Part shown: in pieces, positions 9,376 through 18,201 of the stretch
How the letters are laid out: each line of letters opens with the position of its first letter
Position numbering within the stretch: position 1 is the first letter of the stretch
NCBI RefSeq assembly: GCF_014635325.1
Contig: NZ_BMCT01000001.1
Coordinates: 649,743-713,742, forward strand
DNA length: 64,000 nucleotides
Origin: Azorhizobium oxalatiphilum
GTDB taxonomy: Bacteria; Pseudomonadota; Alphaproteobacteria; Rhizobiales; Xanthobacteraceae
Direction of reading: 5' to 3'
The notes under the pieces: model-generated
The model's input: only the letters and a program-made list of their open reading frames with translations
The model's database searches: none
What the model was told of the DNA's origin: nothing
Position numbers and translations under genes: made by a program

Positions 9376-9732
9376 TCAGCGGCCTTCGTACTCGGCCCAC
9401 GACAGCGGCGTTTCGAACACCCGCACGGTGGCGAGTTCCGGCAGCAGGGGCTTGGTGCGCTCCCAGATCCAGATCGCGATATGCTCGGCCGTGGGGTTCT
9501 CCAACCCCTTGATGTCGTTGAGACAATAATGGTCCAGCTGGCGCAGCACCGGGCCGAAGGCGGCTTCCACGTCGAAGAAATCAACCACGAAGCCAGAGGT
9601 CTCGCCCACCGGGCCTTCCAGCACCAGCTCCACCCGGTAGGAATGGCCGTGCATGCGGAAGCAGCGGTGGGTCTCCGGCACGTTGGGCAGGCGGTGGGCG
9701 GCTTCGAAGGTGAAGGCCTGGGTGATCTTCAT
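9376..9732 (-). CDS. queD: 6-carboxy-5,6,7,8-tetrahydropterin synthase QueD
   Basis: 118-aa homologue of 6-pyruvoyl-tetrahydropterin synthase that makes 6-carboxytetrahydropterin, the second step from GTP to queuosine. Seen: FEAAHRLPNVPETHRCFRMHGHSYR contains the zinc ligands (one His in AAHRL and two in HGHSY) and the catalytic Cys before them (landmarks AAHRL and HGHSYRVEL). DHYCLNDI and a C-terminal VFETPLSWAEY complete the fold. The C-x3-HGHSY spacing matches QueD rather than mammalian PTPS. It sits 51 bases after queE on the same strand, forming a queED operon; queC and queF are not in this window. Confidence 0.93.
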   Translation of the reverse strand: MKITQAFTFEAAHRLPNVPETHRCFRMHGHSYRVELVLEGPVGETSGFVVDFFDVEAAFGPVLRQLDHYCLNDIKGLENPTAEHIAIWIWERTKPLLPELATVRVFETPLSWAEYEGR

Positions 9733-9783
9733 AGGGCCGCTCTCAAGGCTTTGAGGTTGTGGGCGAATTCGGCTCGGACACGG

Positions 9784-10422
9784 TCACGGAATGCCGATCA
9801 TCTTATGGGTTTGCAGGCTGAGACGCCATTGCGGGTGGTCGAGGCAATAGGCCACCGCCGCCTGCGTATTCTCCAGCCGGGCAGGACCATCCATAGGTTG
9901 CAGGAAATAGTGGTCGAAGACGAAATCGGCCACCGTTTCCGGTAGCAGAGTGGGCTGCGGATAGACCAGTTTCAGCTCGCTGCCACGGGTCTGGACGAGG
10001 TCCGCACCGGCCTTGGGGCTGACGCAGATCCAGTCGATCCCCTCCGGCGCGGGCAATGTGCCATTGGTCTCGATGGCGATCTCGAAGCCCTGCGCATGGA
10101 CCGCCGCGATCAGCTCCGGATCGATCTGCAGCAAGGGTTCGCCGCCGGTGAAGACCACGTACGGCTTGCCCCCCGCACCTGTGTCGCCCCACACGTCCGC
10201 GATGCGCTGGGCCAGGTCCCCGGCCGTGCGGAAGCGTCCGCCGCCTTCCCCGTCCATGCCGATGAAGTCGGTGTCGCAGAACTGGCAGACGGCGGCGGCG
10301 CGGTCTTCCTCGCGCCCCGACCATAGGTTGCATCCGGCGAAGCGGCAGAACACCGCCGCCCGGCCCGCCTGGGCGCCTTCGCCCTGGAGGGTCTTGAACA
10401 TCTCTTTCACCGCATAGGCCAT
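9784..10422 (-). CDS. queE: 7-carboxy-7-deazaguanine synthase QueE
   Basis: 212-aa radical SAM enzyme that contracts carboxytetrahydropterin to 7-carboxy-7-deazaguanine. The cluster-binding motif is CRFAGCNLW followed 14 residues later by CQFCDTDF, the variant spacing seen in many proteobacterial QueE proteins. GGEPLLQ is the SAM-binding GGE motif, and ETNGT and SPKAG follow. ATG 10422 is chosen because an AGAGG lies 7 bases before it; the ATG two codons earlier would be too close to it. The frame stays open further upstream but encodes nothing conserved. It forms an operon with queD. Confidence 0.9.
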   Translation of the reverse strand: MAYAVKEMFKTLQGEGAQAGRAAVFCRFAGCNLWSGREEDRAAAVCQFCDTDFIGMDGEGGGRFRTAGDLAQRIADVWGDTGAGGKPYVVFTGGEPLLQIDPELIAAVHAQGFEIAIETNGTLPAPEGIDWICVSPKAGADLVQTRGSELKLVYPQPTLLPETVADFVFDHYFLQPMDGPARLENTQAAVAYCLDHPQWRLSLQTHKMIGIP

Positions 10423-10428
10423 GGCCAT

Positions 10429-10841
10429 GCCTCTAGCCGCAGGAGGCCGCCCCCGCAAGCCGCCCAATGTGCAACGCTGCGTTGGCACACACGCACAGGG
10501 ACAGGTGCACATGGCACGCCCATGGCCACGGTTTGGCACAAAAGTCTGGGCCTGTTCCGATATTGCGCAGGTGCAATGAAGGCTTGCCCGGGCGCCATCG
10601 ATGATGTCTTCCGCGCAACGTCGGGTGAGACTACGTAATGGGTCATCACCCGCCGGCCCCGTGCCCCAGCACGAGGCCCGGCACACCGCCCCGAGCGGAC
10701 AGCCCGGTATGGCCACGAATGGCCAGGGACATGTCCGCGCGATGGCACATTGGGCAGAGTCTTGGAGGCTGATTCATCGATCCGGTTGTCCCAACCCGAT
10801 CGGATCAGGCTCCAGCGTCCCGCCGCCCGGAGGACCGCAAG
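10429..10841. other. 413-bp divergent intergenic region
   Basis: Separates queE (minus) from the VOC-domain gene (plus). No gene is supported. A small imperfect hairpin (10469-10488, arms GTGCAACGC and GCGTTGGCAC) lies in the queE leader. It does not match a preQ1 riboswitch that I can recognise. Confidence 0.5.
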
Positions 10842-11798
10842 ATGGAAAAGATCGACCTCACGCTCACCGGCTTCCACCACCTCACCGCCGTGTCCGCCGA
10901 TGCGCCGTACAATCACAAGTTCTACACCGACACACTGGGCATGCGGCTCGTGAAGAAGACGGTGAACCAGGACGACACCTCCGCCTACCACCTGTTCTAT
11001 GCGGACGGGGAGGGCAATCCGGGCACCGACATCACCTTCTTCGACTGGCCGGTGGGCAAGGAGCGGCGTGGCAACCACACCGTCTCGCGCACCGGGCTGC
11101 GGGTCCGCGACGAGGCGGCGCTCGGCTTCTGGCAGGAGCGGCTGAAGAGCCTCGGCGTCTCCCATGGCGAGATCGTGCTGCGCGACAACCGCCCGACGCT
11201 CGATCTTGAGGACCGCGAGGGCCAGCGCCTGAGCCTTGTCGCCGATGGCGGGCAGGGGCCGGGCGTGCCGTGGGGCAAGAGCCCGGTGCCGGCGGACATG
11301 CAGGTGCGCGGCCTCGGCCCCATCACCATGAGCGTGCCGGACCTGAAGGGCACGGACGCCGTCCTCAAGCTGCTGCTCAACATGCGCGAGGTGCGCAGCT
11401 TCACCGATGCTGATCAGGTGACGACCCATGTCTATGAGATGGGCGAGGGCGGGCCGGCGGCCGAGCTGCATGTGCGGGTCGATCCCAAGGCGGGGCCGGC
11501 ACGGCCGGGTGCGGGCGGCGTACATCACGTGGCCTTCCGCGTGCCGACCTTCGAGGATTACGAGCTGTGGAACGCGCGGCTGAAGGAGTTGGGCGTGCCG
11601 TCCTCCGGGCCGGTGGATCGCTACTACTTCCGCAGCCTCTATTTCCGCGAGCCGAACGGCGTGCTGTTCGAACTGGCCACCGACGCGCCCGGCTTCTCCG
11701 CCGACGAGCCGCAGGCGACGCTCGGCGAGCGTCTCTCCCTGCCGCCCTTCCTGGAAGGCCAGCGCGCCGCCATCGAGGCCGGACTGAAGCCGCTCTGA
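10842..11798 (+). CDS. VOC-family ring-cleaving dioxygenase-like protein (MhqO/MhqA type)
   Basis: 318 aa with two tandem vicinal-oxygen-chelate modules. Module 1 opens [36 protein letters not shown] (metal His in FHHLT). Module 2 opens [11 protein letters not shown] near residue 225 and carries the second His; [14 protein letters not shown] supplies the metal Glu. This layout matches proteins related to Bacillus MhqO and MhqA and annotated as ring-cleaving dioxygenases acting on quinone or hydroquinone-type compounds. Function beyond metal-dependent chelate chemistry is inferred. ATG 10842 begins the homology. It stands alone with a likely terminator right behind it. Confidence 0.85.
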   Translation: MEKIDLTLTGFHHLTAVSADAPYNHKFYTDTLGMRLVKKTVNQDDTSAYHLFYADGEGNPGTDITFFDWPVGKERRGNHTVSRTGLRVRDEAALGFWQERLKSLGVSHGEIVLRDNRPTLDLEDREGQRLSLVADGGQGPGVPWGKSPVPADMQVRGLGPITMSVPDLKGTDAVLKLLLNMREVRSFTDADQVTTHVYEMGEGGPAAELHVRVDPKAGPARPGAGGVHHVAFRVPTFEDYELWNARLKELGVPSSGPVDRYYFRSLYFREPNGVLFELATDAPGFSADEPQATLGERLSLPPFLEGQRAAIEAGLKPL

Positions 11799-11809
11799 GC
11801 CTGCGATCA

Positions 11810-11840
11810 GGGGGCGCACTGTTATGGCGCGCCCCCGTTT
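11810..11840 (+). terminator. Probable terminator after the VOC gene
   Basis: Hairpin with arms GGGGGCGC (11810-11817) and GCGCCCCC (11829-11836) followed by GTTT, 12 bases after the stop of the VOC-domain gene. The T run is short, so efficiency is uncertain. A second GC-rich inverted repeat (11879-11912) follows and may back it up. Confidence 0.55.
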
Positions 11841-11981
11841 CATGGACCGGGCACAGACGTATGTGAGCAGATGATCATAAGGGGCGTGCCGAAGCCGGCG
11901 CGCCCCTTTTCCGTCTCATGCAGCTTGAAGCGGGTTTCCTCCATCAGGGATCGTTCCTGCGGGAATGGTCTCTATGTCGTT

Positions 11982-12000
11982 GGTATCATGATATAATAGT
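11982..12000 (+). promoter_or_regulatory. Promoter-like motif upstream of the DKNYY gene (copy 1)
   Basis: GGTATCATGATATAATAGT containing a consensus -10 TATAAT at 11992-11997. The same motif recurs with three differences at 13380-13398 upstream of the next gene. No clear TTGACA-type -35 is visible 17 bp upstream. Confidence 0.5.
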
Positions 12001-12078
12001 GCACCTCTCCGGGCCTTCCGGGTGGCAATCGGCGGTCATTCGTGCATCGTGCTCCCGGCTGAAGACAGGGAGACCGGA

Positions 12079-13212
12079 ATGGTCGAGAGGTCCGAATTTC
12101 CGGTGGGCGCGCACACCGTTCCGGTCATCCCCTACGATACCTTCGAGGCGGCGAACCTCTATCTGGCCACGGGCCGCAGTCCGGATGAAGTGCTGCCGCT
12201 GATCGGCCTCTCCCCGGCCGAATGGGAGCTGCTGCATGCCGCCTATCGCTGGTTCTCCTACGGGCTGGGCGACAGCTACCGGCGGGACTATTTCGGCGGG
12301 CTGGAGGATGGGCAGATCCTGCCCCTCGTGCTCGGGCCGCGCTGGAGCCTGAAGGCCGAAGGCGCGGCCGATCTGCAGGCGGTGGCGGGGCAGATCCGCG
12401 AGGCGGTGCGGCGAAAGCCGGCCATCGGCCCCTTCGCGGCCTGCGACTGGCCCTACAGCTTCATCGCCGCCCATCCCGAGGCGACGCTCTGCTGCTACAC
12501 CCATGACGGGCGCACGGTCTATTTCAATGGTCGCCCGCTCAGCGACCGGCAGGGCAAGCCGTTTGCCGTGCATGCGGAGAGTTTCGAGGCCAAGGGCGGG
12601 CGCTGGCTGCTGGACAGGGATCACGTCTACGGGCAGGGCCAGTTCGGCGCCAGCAACACCTTCTACTGGTATGTGCAGGAGGGCGTGGACCGGGCGAGCT
12701 TCGAGCCGCTGAATCTGGCCTATGCCCGCGACCGCAACCAGGCCTATTACATCACCGGAAAAATCCTGCGCAGCAAGAGCCCGGAGGCCTTCGCCATCGT
12801 GCCTTCGGTGCGGCTGAACTATCGCGACAGCACCTGCGATTTCCTCACGCAGGGCAGCTCCGTCGCCCGCGATCGCGAGGCGGTCTATTTCCATGGTGCG
12901 CGCCTCACCGGCGCCCGCCCGGCCGGGTTTCGCATGCTCGGGCAGGGCTATGCCACCGATGGCGCGAAGGTCTGGTTTCTGGATCAGAAAAAGCGGATCG
13001 AAGGCGCGGATGCCGCCACCTTCACCGTGCCCGGCCCCGGCGAGCCCTCCGCCTTCCGGCGCACCGGCGAGAAGGGCGTCACCGATCGCCTGCGCCCCTA
13101 TGACCGGGGCGTGCCGTGCGATCCGCAGGACTGGTTCGAGGACTGGCGCCCCTATTTCGAGGCGCGGCCCGATCTTTCCGACTGGTGGTGGCACAGGCTC
13201 GCGGCCGGATGA
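12079..13212 (+). CDS. DKNYY-repeat family protein, function unknown
   Basis: 377-aa predicted cytoplasmic protein. Several DKNYY-type repeats (short strands built around D-x-x-x-V/A-Y/W-F/Y-x-G) are visible: DRDHVYGQ, ARDRNQAYYITGKIL, ARDREAVYFHGARL and ATDGAKVWFLDQK. DKNYY proteins are widespread but have no assigned biochemical activity. I start at ATG 12079 (MVERSEFPVG), which has a GGGAG-like site just upstream; an earlier in-frame start at 12022 lacks one. No signal peptide. The neighbour downstream is a secreted protein with a similar promoter motif, so the two may be co-regulated without forming an operon (276 bases apart). Confidence 0.75.
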   Translation: MVERSEFPVGAHTVPVIPYDTFEAANLYLATGRSPDEVLPLIGLSPAEWELLHAAYRWFSYGLGDSYRRDYFGGLEDGQILPLVLGPRWSLKAEGAADLQAVAGQIREAVRRKPAIGPFAACDWPYSFIAAHPEATLCCYTHDGRTVYFNGRPLSDRQGKPFAVHAESFEAKGGRWLLDRDHVYGQGQFGASNTFYWYVQEGVDRASFEPLNLAYARDRNQAYYITGKILRSKSPEAFAIVPSVRLNYRDSTCDFLTQGSSVARDREAVYFHGARLTGARPAGFRMLGQGYATDGAKVWFLDQKKRIEGADAATFTVPGPGEPSAFRRTGEKGVTDRLRPYDRGVPCDPQDWFEDWRPYFEARPDLSDWWWHRLAAG

Positions 13213-13379
13213 CGGGTTGATCAACAGCGGGCGAGGGTGCGGGGGCTCCGTGGCGACCGGCAGAAGACGGTCTCGGAGCGCCGGGTAACGCCTCCGCGCA
13301 TGTTGCTGGGTTGCTGTCGACCTATGGTTGTCCTGCGATCAGATACCCCGGATGTCATGAACATCTGCTCATCAGCGTA

Positions 13380-13398
13380 GGTAGTATGATATAAAAGT
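13380..13398 (+). promoter_or_regulatory. Promoter-like motif upstream of the secreted protein gene (copy 2)
   Basis: GGTAGTATGATATAAAAGT, matching copy 1 (11982-12000) at 16 of 19 positions and lying about 90 bases before the start of the next gene, as copy 1 does for its gene (about 80 bases). TATAAA replaces TATAAT as the -10. Confidence 0.5.
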
Positions 13399-13488
13399 CC
13401 GCTCCTGATCTGGAATGCGCTGGAAATCAGGGTTGGCCTGTGGTTCGTGACCTTCAGCCATGTTCTGCTTGAGGGTGGGTCACGCAAT

Positions 13489-14274
13489 ATGATCTTTACA
13501 CGACGCTTCTGCATCTCGGTCTTCTGTGCCGCGCTCCTGCTGTCTCCGGCCGCGTCGCACGCGGAAGAGGTGGTGCTGAAGGCCGATGTGGAGCCCCGGC
13601 CGGGCGCGCAGGATGTGCTCGGCTTCCGGCCCGGCATGCCGCAGGCCGAGGCGCGGGCGCTGCTGGCCAAGGAGGTCGCCGGCGTCGAGGCGAAGGAGAC
13701 CACCAGCTCGCTCACCATGAATTATCGCGGCGTGCGCGTGCAGTCCGCCTCCTATCTGGACAGGCTGGAGGCCAGCGGCGGCGGCCAGCGCCTGACGCTG
13801 TTCTTCGCCACCCCGGCGGATGGCGGCGCGCTGGTGGGCGTTGATCGCGCGGTCATCTATCCCGATGTGCTGGCGGCGCCGCAGGTGGCCGATGTGCTGC
13901 GCTCGCTGGAGGAGAAATACGGCCCGCCGTCCTTCCGCTTTCCCGACAACAGCCGCCTGATCTGGGCCTTCGGCCCCCGGGGCATGCAGCCCTGCAAGTC
14001 GCTCGATCCCGGCTGCGCCAACATCTCTGCCGATTTCCAGCCGGGCCGCATGAAGGTCTATGGCCGGGCGGTGGAGATGGGGCAGGCGCTGGTGATCGCC
14101 GCCAACGTGACGCCCCACAAGGCCGATCGCAGCAAGCTGCACGCGCTGAGCGTGGTGCTGAGCGACAATGGCGCCAAGCTCGCCAACGGCACCTCGGCAC
14201 TGAAACAGATGGAAGCTGCGGCGCAGCAGACGCACCAGAGCTCGTCCAGGCCCCAGAGTGCGCCGCGTCTCTGA
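13489..14274 (+). CDS. Secreted protein of unknown function
   Basis: 261 aa with an N-terminal signal peptide (RRFCISVFCAALLLSPAASHA-type: positive residues, hydrophobic core, Ala-x-Ala cleavage near residue 25). The mature protein has LGFRPGMPQAEARALLAKEV and LRSLEEKYGPPSF, a pair of motifs that recurs in periplasmic proteins with a small alpha/beta module, but I cannot name the family. Two cysteines in GMQPCKSLDPGCANIS could form a disulphide. The C-terminus is Gln/Ser-rich and probably disordered. ATG 13489 is chosen over the GTG at 13447 because it places the signal peptide at the N-terminus. Confidence 0.7.
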   Translation: MIFTRRFCISVFCAALLLSPAASHAEEVVLKADVEPRPGAQDVLGFRPGMPQAEARALLAKEVAGVEAKETTSSLTMNYRGVRVQSASYLDRLEASGGGQRLTLFFATPADGGALVGVDRAVIYPDVLAAPQVADVLRSLEEKYGPPSFRFPDNSRLIWAFGPRGMQPCKSLDPGCANISADFQPGRMKVYGRAVEMGQALVIAANVTPHKADRSKLHALSVVLSDNGAKLANGTSALKQMEAAAQQTHQSSSRPQSAPRL

Positions 14275-14306
14275 CGCCGCGGGGGACCGGCGCCGCGATC
14301 CGGCCT

Positions 14307-14328
14307 CCCCCGCCCGCTGGGCGGGGGA
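14307..14328. terminator. GC hairpin between convergent genes
   Basis: Strong hairpin (arms CCCCCGCCC and GGGCGGGGG, 3-nt loop) between the convergent secreted-protein and pyk genes. No U tract on either strand, so a role in termination is only likely, not shown. Confidence 0.4.
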
Positions 14329-14375
14329 TCCGTTGCTCAGTGCAGCGCCTGATCTGGCTCAGCCCTGCTTAGGGC

Positions 14376-15797
14376 TCAGTCCCGGCCGACACGGGCCACG
14401 CGCAGGTTGTTGGTGCTGCCGGCCTTGCCGAAGGGGATGCCGGCGACGATGACCGCCAGATCATTCTCCTTCGCCAGATCCTCCCGCAGCAGCGTCGCCT
14501 TGGCGGTGGCCACCATCTCCTCATAGGACGAGACATCGTTGGCCAGCACGCTGTGCGCACCCCACAGCAGGGTGCAGCGGCGCGCCACCGCCGGATCGGG
14601 CGTGATGGCGACGATCGGCACCGGCGGGCGCTTGCGGGCGATGCGCGCGGCGGTGGTGCCGCTGGAGGTGAAGCCCACCACGGCGACCGCCTCGATATTC
14701 TCCGCCAGCGTGGCGGCGGCGGCGGCCACCGCGTGCGGCGGGGAATGCTCCTCGTCCACCGAATTGGCGGCGAGGATGGAGGGATAGAGCTTGTGGTGCT
14801 CGGTGGAGCGGATGATGCGGTCCATCATCTGCACCGTCTCCAGCGGATACTGGCCGCTGGCGCTCTCGGCGGAGAGCATCACCGCGTCCGCGCCGTCATA
14901 GATGGCGGTGGCGACGTCGGACGCCTCGGCGCGGGTGGGGGCGGGGGCGGCGACCATGGAATCCAGCATCTGGGTGGCCACGATCACCGGCTTGGCGGCG
15001 AGGCGGCAGGCGCGCACCAGCTCCTTCTGGCGGCCCGGCACGTCCTCCGGCGGGATCTCCACGCCGAGATCGCCGCGCGCCACCATGATGCTGTCGGAGA
15101 GCCGCACGATGTCGTCGATATGGTCCAGCGCCTGCGGCTTCTCGATCTTGGACATGATGCCGGCGCGATCGCCGATGAGGCCGCGCGCCTCGATGAGATC
15201 GGAGGGGCGCTGCACGAAGGACAGCGCCACCCAGTCCACGCCCAGCGACAGGCCGAATTCCAGATCGGCCCGGTCCTTCTTGGTCAGCGGCGAGAGGTCC
15301 AGCAGCGTGCCGGGCAGGTTCACGCCCTTGCGGTTGGAAATGGTGCCGCCGATGATCACCTCGGCATCGATGCTCTCCGCGCCGAGCGAGGTCACGCGCA
15401 CCCGCACGCGGCCGTCATCGATGAGCAGATCCTGCTTCGGCGCGATGGCCGCGAAGATTTCCGGATGGGGCAGCGGGATGGACATGGGATCGCCATCGGC
15501 GCCGGAGAGCACGAAGCGCACCTTGTCTCCGGCCTTCACCGTGAACTTGCCGTCCTTGATGGTGCCGACGCGGATCTTCGGGCCTTGCAGATCCTGCAGG
15601 ATGCCGATGGGGCGGCCCACTTCGGTCTCCAGCGCGCGGATGGCGGCGTGGACCTTGGCGTGGTCCTCCTGCGTGCCATGGCTGAAATTCATGCGGAAGG
15701 TGTCGACGCCCGCGAGATGGAGCGCCTTCAGCATCGCGGGGTCCGAACTGGCGGGCCCGACGGTGGCAACGATCTTAGCGCGACGATTGCGATGCAT
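14376..15797 (-). CDS. pyk: Pyruvate kinase
   Basis: 473-aa glycolytic enzyme converting phosphoenolpyruvate and ADP to pyruvate and ATP. Visible family motifs: TKIVATVGPASS-like start (RAKIVATVGPASSD), FRMNFSHGTQEDH, DLQGPKIRVG, the catalytic region IMSKIEKPQALDHID with the active-site Lys, IMVARGDLGVEIPPEDVP, ATQMLDSM and DGADAVMLSAESASG. Full length for the family. ATG 15797 begins MHRNRRAKIVATVG, where homology starts; the upstream open frame is not conserved. Just before it, a short GGCCCT/AGGGCC hairpin lies in the leader. Monocistronic, converging on the secreted-protein gene. Confidence 0.96.
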   Translation of the reverse strand: MHRNRRAKIVATVGPASSDPAMLKALHLAGVDTFRMNFSHGTQEDHAKVHAAIRALETEVGRPIGILQDLQGPKIRVGTIKDGKFTVKAGDKVRFVLSGADGDPMSIPLPHPEIFAAIAPKQDLLIDDGRVRVRVTSLGAESIDAEVIIGGTISNRKGVNLPGTLLDLSPLTKKDRADLEFGLSLGVDWVALSFVQRPSDLIEARGLIGDRAGIMSKIEKPQALDHIDDIVRLSDSIMVARGDLGVEIPPEDVPGRQKELVRACRLAAKPVIVATQMLDSMVAAPAPTRAEASDVATAIYDGADAVMLSAESASGQYPLETVQMMDRIIRSTEHHKLYPSILAANSVDEEHSPPHAVAAAAATLAENIEAVAVVGFTSSGTTAARIARKRPPVPIVAITPDPAVARRCTLLWGAHSVLANDVSSYEEMVATAKATLLREDLAKENDLAVIVAGIPFGKAGSTNNLRVARVGRD

Positions 15798-16103
15798 CTT
15801 AGCTGCGGCCCTCAGGGCCGTCCCTTCTCCGATGTGCTTTTGACGGTTCCGTGCGCCGGTTCCGGCGCGCGGACGCTCCCTGTCCGCCCTCCGGGGAGAG
15901 CGGATGAGCACGAGTAGCCGAAACTGAGCAGAAACCCAACGGCAAGCGGCATGAAATGCGCCTCGGGGCGACGATACGCCGGGCCGGAACGGTGGCAGCC
16001 GGCAAAGGATGCCACCGATGGACGCAGCAGTGCCGATTGCGGTGTGCTCATGCCGCACTGCACATCGGACGGGAACGCCCGATGTGCCGTGTACGGACCG
16101 CTC
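15798..16103. other. 306-bp leader region upstream of pyk
   Basis: No gene is supported. It holds the pyk promoter/leader on the minus strand and the 3' end of the crotonase transcript. No operator that I can name is visible. Confidence 0.4.
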
Positions 16104-16910
16104 CTACGCGCCCCGCCACTGCGGCGGGCGCTTGGCCATGAAGGCGTCCACGCCCTCGTGGAAATCGGCGCTGCCATAGGTGCGGCGGATCAGCTCCGCA
16201 TCCTCCGGTGCCGGATCGAGGGCGACGCGGCGCAGCATCTCCTTGCTCACCTGCACCGTGATGGGCGCATTGGCCGCAAGACGGGTGGCCAGATCATCCA
16301 CATGGGCGTCGAGCGCGTCCGGCGCCACGATGGCGAGGTAGCCGGGAGGCAGCTCCTCGGCCGTTGGCATCTCGGCCAGCAGCAGCATGCGCTTGACGAT
16401 GCCGACGCCGAGCGCGCCCACCAGCCGCCGCACATTGGCGGCGGAGAGGCAGTTGCCCAGCGTGCGGGCGATGGGCACGCCGAAGCGCGCGCCGGGCGTG
16501 GCGACCCGGAAGTCGCAGGCATTGGCCAGCGCCATGCCGCCACCCACCGCCCAGCCTTCCACCACGGCGATGGTGGGCACTTTGAGGCTCTCCAGCGCGC
16601 TCACATACAGCTCCACCTTCTCCTCATAGGCGACGCCGTCGTCGCCGGAGGAAAAGGCGCGGAACTGGTCGATGTCGGTGCCGGCCACGAAGGCCTTGCC
16701 GCCGGCACCGCGCAGCACCGCCACCCGCACGGCGGGATTGGCGGAGATGGCGGCGCAGGCGGCGGCTAGCTCCTCATACATGCGCCATGTCATGGCGTTG
16801 CGGGCGGCGGGGCGATCGAAGGTGAGGCGCGCGATGGCGCCCGCGATCTCCAGCCGCACGGTGCCTTCGGTGGGGGGGCTCACGGGCGCATGGGTGGTGG
16901 CGCTGGTCAT
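16104..16910 (-). CDS. Enoyl-CoA hydratase/isomerase (crotonase) family protein, atypical active site
   Basis: 268-aa crotonase-fold protein, starting at ATG 16910 and overlapping the CoA-transferase stop by 4 bases. The oxyanion-hole segments GKAFVAGTDIDQF and EGWAVGGGMALANACDF are present. The two glutamates of classical enoyl-CoA hydratase (Glu144 after GGG and Glu164 in the QPE motif) are replaced, here by Ala in GGGMA and Ile in FGVPI. So it probably binds an acyl-CoA but is unlikely to be a standard hydratase: isomerase, thioesterase-like or decarboxylase chemistry are alternatives. Context with a CaiB-type transferase and a Tct transporter implies CoA-linked catabolism of an imported carboxylate. 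Confidence 0.85.
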   Translation of the reverse strand: MTSATTHAPVSPPTEGTVRLEIAGAIARLTFDRPAARNAMTWRMYEELAAACAAISANPAVRVAVLRGAGGKAFVAGTDIDQFRAFSSGDDGVAYEEKVELYVSALESLKVPTIAVVEGWAVGGGMALANACDFRVATPGARFGVPIARTLGNCLSAANVRRLVGALGVGIVKRMLLLAEMPTAEELPPGYLAIVAPDALDAHVDDLATRLAANAPITVQVSKEMLRRVALDPAPEDAELIRRTYGSADFHEGVDAFMAKRPPQWRGA

Positions 16911-18181
16911 GGGGCGAAGGCTCCGCGGGCGGTGAAGGCGTCGAGGGCGCCGGCATCGAGGCCGATCTCGCCCAGCACGTCGGCGGTGTGCTCGCCGAGC
17001 AGCGGCGGATGCAGGCGCACCTGCTGCGGCGTGCCGTTGAGCTTCACCGCGAAGCCGATGTTGGACACCTTGCCCTCGATGGGATGGTCGATCTCCATCC
17101 GCATGTGGCGATGCTGGCCGTGCTCGCTCTCGAAGGCTTCCGGATAGGAATACATGGTGCCGGCCGGGATGCCGACCGCCAGCAGATGCTCCACCCATTC
17201 ATCCGAGGTGCGTGTCACAAAGCTCTTCTCCAGCTCCGCCACCAGTTCCTCGCGATGGGCGAGGCGGTCGGGATTGGTCTTGAAGCGCGGATCCTCCAGC
17301 AGTTCGGGGCGCGCCAGCACCTCGCACAGCTGGGTCCAGAGCTTCTGGTTGGTGGCGCCCATGACGAAATGGCCATCCTTCGATTTCATGGCCTGATAGG
17401 GCGCGCTCATGCGGTTGGCGGTACCGAGGGGAATGGGCTGCGTGCCGCGTCCCCAGTATTCGGAGATGTCCCACACCGAGAAGGCCAGCGCCGCCTCGAA
17501 CAGGGAGGCGTCCACATACTGGCCCTCGCCGGTGTTCTTGGCGCCGATATAGGCGCCGAGCACCGCATAGGTGGCGAACAGGCCGCAGCCGATATCCGCC
17601 ACCGGCACGCCCGCCTTCACCGGGGGGCCGCCGGGATGACCGGTGACGCTCATGACGCCGGACATGGCCTGCGCCATCAGGTCGAAGCCCGGCCGGCCCG
17701 CCCAGGGACCGGTCTGGCCGAAGCCGGAGATGGAGGCATAGACGAGGCGCGGGTTGATCTTGCTGAGCGTCTCGTAATCGCACTTCAGCTTCTTCATGAC
17801 GCCGGGCCGGTAGTTCTCCACCAGGATGTCGGCGGTCTCCACCAGCTTGTAGAACACCTCGCGGCCGGCCTCGCTCTTGAGGTTGATGGCCACCGAGCGC
17901 TTGTTCCGGTTCATGTTGAGGAAGCCCATGCTGTCGGGCCCCTTCATCTTGAAGCCCATGGCGCCGCGCGTCTGGTCGCCGGTGCCCGGCGGCTCGATCT
18001 TGATCACGTCGGCGCCGAGATCGCCCAGCAGCATGCAGCTGTAGGGGCCGGCCATGACCTGGCTGACGTCCAGAACCCGCACGCCGGTGAGCGGAAGCGG
18101 ACGGGCGGGCGGGGCACCCTCGGTCTGCCGCTGCGGACGGACGCCGGCACCCGGACGGGTCTGATCCAGTACATCGCTCAT
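16907..18181 (-). CDS. CaiB/BaiF family (class III) CoA transferase
   Basis: 424-aa class III CoA transferase, which moves CoA between carboxylic acids through a covalent aspartyl intermediate. Landmarks: LPLTGVRVLDVSQVMAGPY (N-terminal Rossmann strand, quoted as VLDVSQVMAGP), LGDLGADVIKIEPP, NKRSVAINLKS, and the catalytic Asp196 in GVPVADIGCG. The C-terminal part includes VGIPAGTMYSYPE and HPPLLGEHT. Full length. The coding region is followed directly by the crotonase (ATGA overlap), and preceded by a palindrome that may bind the nearby GntR-type regulator. Substrate unknown; the Tct permease genes suggest a di- or tricarboxylate. Confidence 0.9.
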   Translation of the reverse strand: MSDVLDQTRPGAGVRPQRQTEGAPPARPLPLTGVRVLDVSQVMAGPYSCMLLGDLGADVIKIEPPGTGDQTRGAMGFKMKGPDSMGFLNMNRNKRSVAINLKSEAGREVFYKLVETADILVENYRPGVMKKLKCDYETLSKINPRLVYASISGFGQTGPWAGRPGFDLMAQAMSGVMSVTGHPGGPPVKAGVPVADIGCGLFATYAVLGAYIGAKNTGEGQYVDASLFEAALAFSVWDISEYWGRGTQPIPLGTANRMSAPYQAMKSKDGHFVMGATNQKLWTQLCEVLARPELLEDPRFKTNPDRLAHREELVAELEKSFVTRTSDEWVEHLLAVGIPAGTMYSYPEAFESEHGQHRHMRMEIDHPIEGKVSNIGFAVKLNGTPQQVRLHPPLLGEHTADVLGEIGLDAGALDAFTARGAFAP

Positions 18182-18201
18182 CGGTCGTTCCTCCCGTGTT
18201 G

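Noticed and set aside
10429-10841. preQ1 riboswitch upstream of queE
   Set aside because: No match to the short preQ1-I pattern and only a weak hairpin; queE/queD can lack riboswitches.
14553-15917. Long open frame opposite pyk
   Set aside because: Low-complexity GC-driven shadow; the pyruvate kinase is unmistakable on the minus strand.
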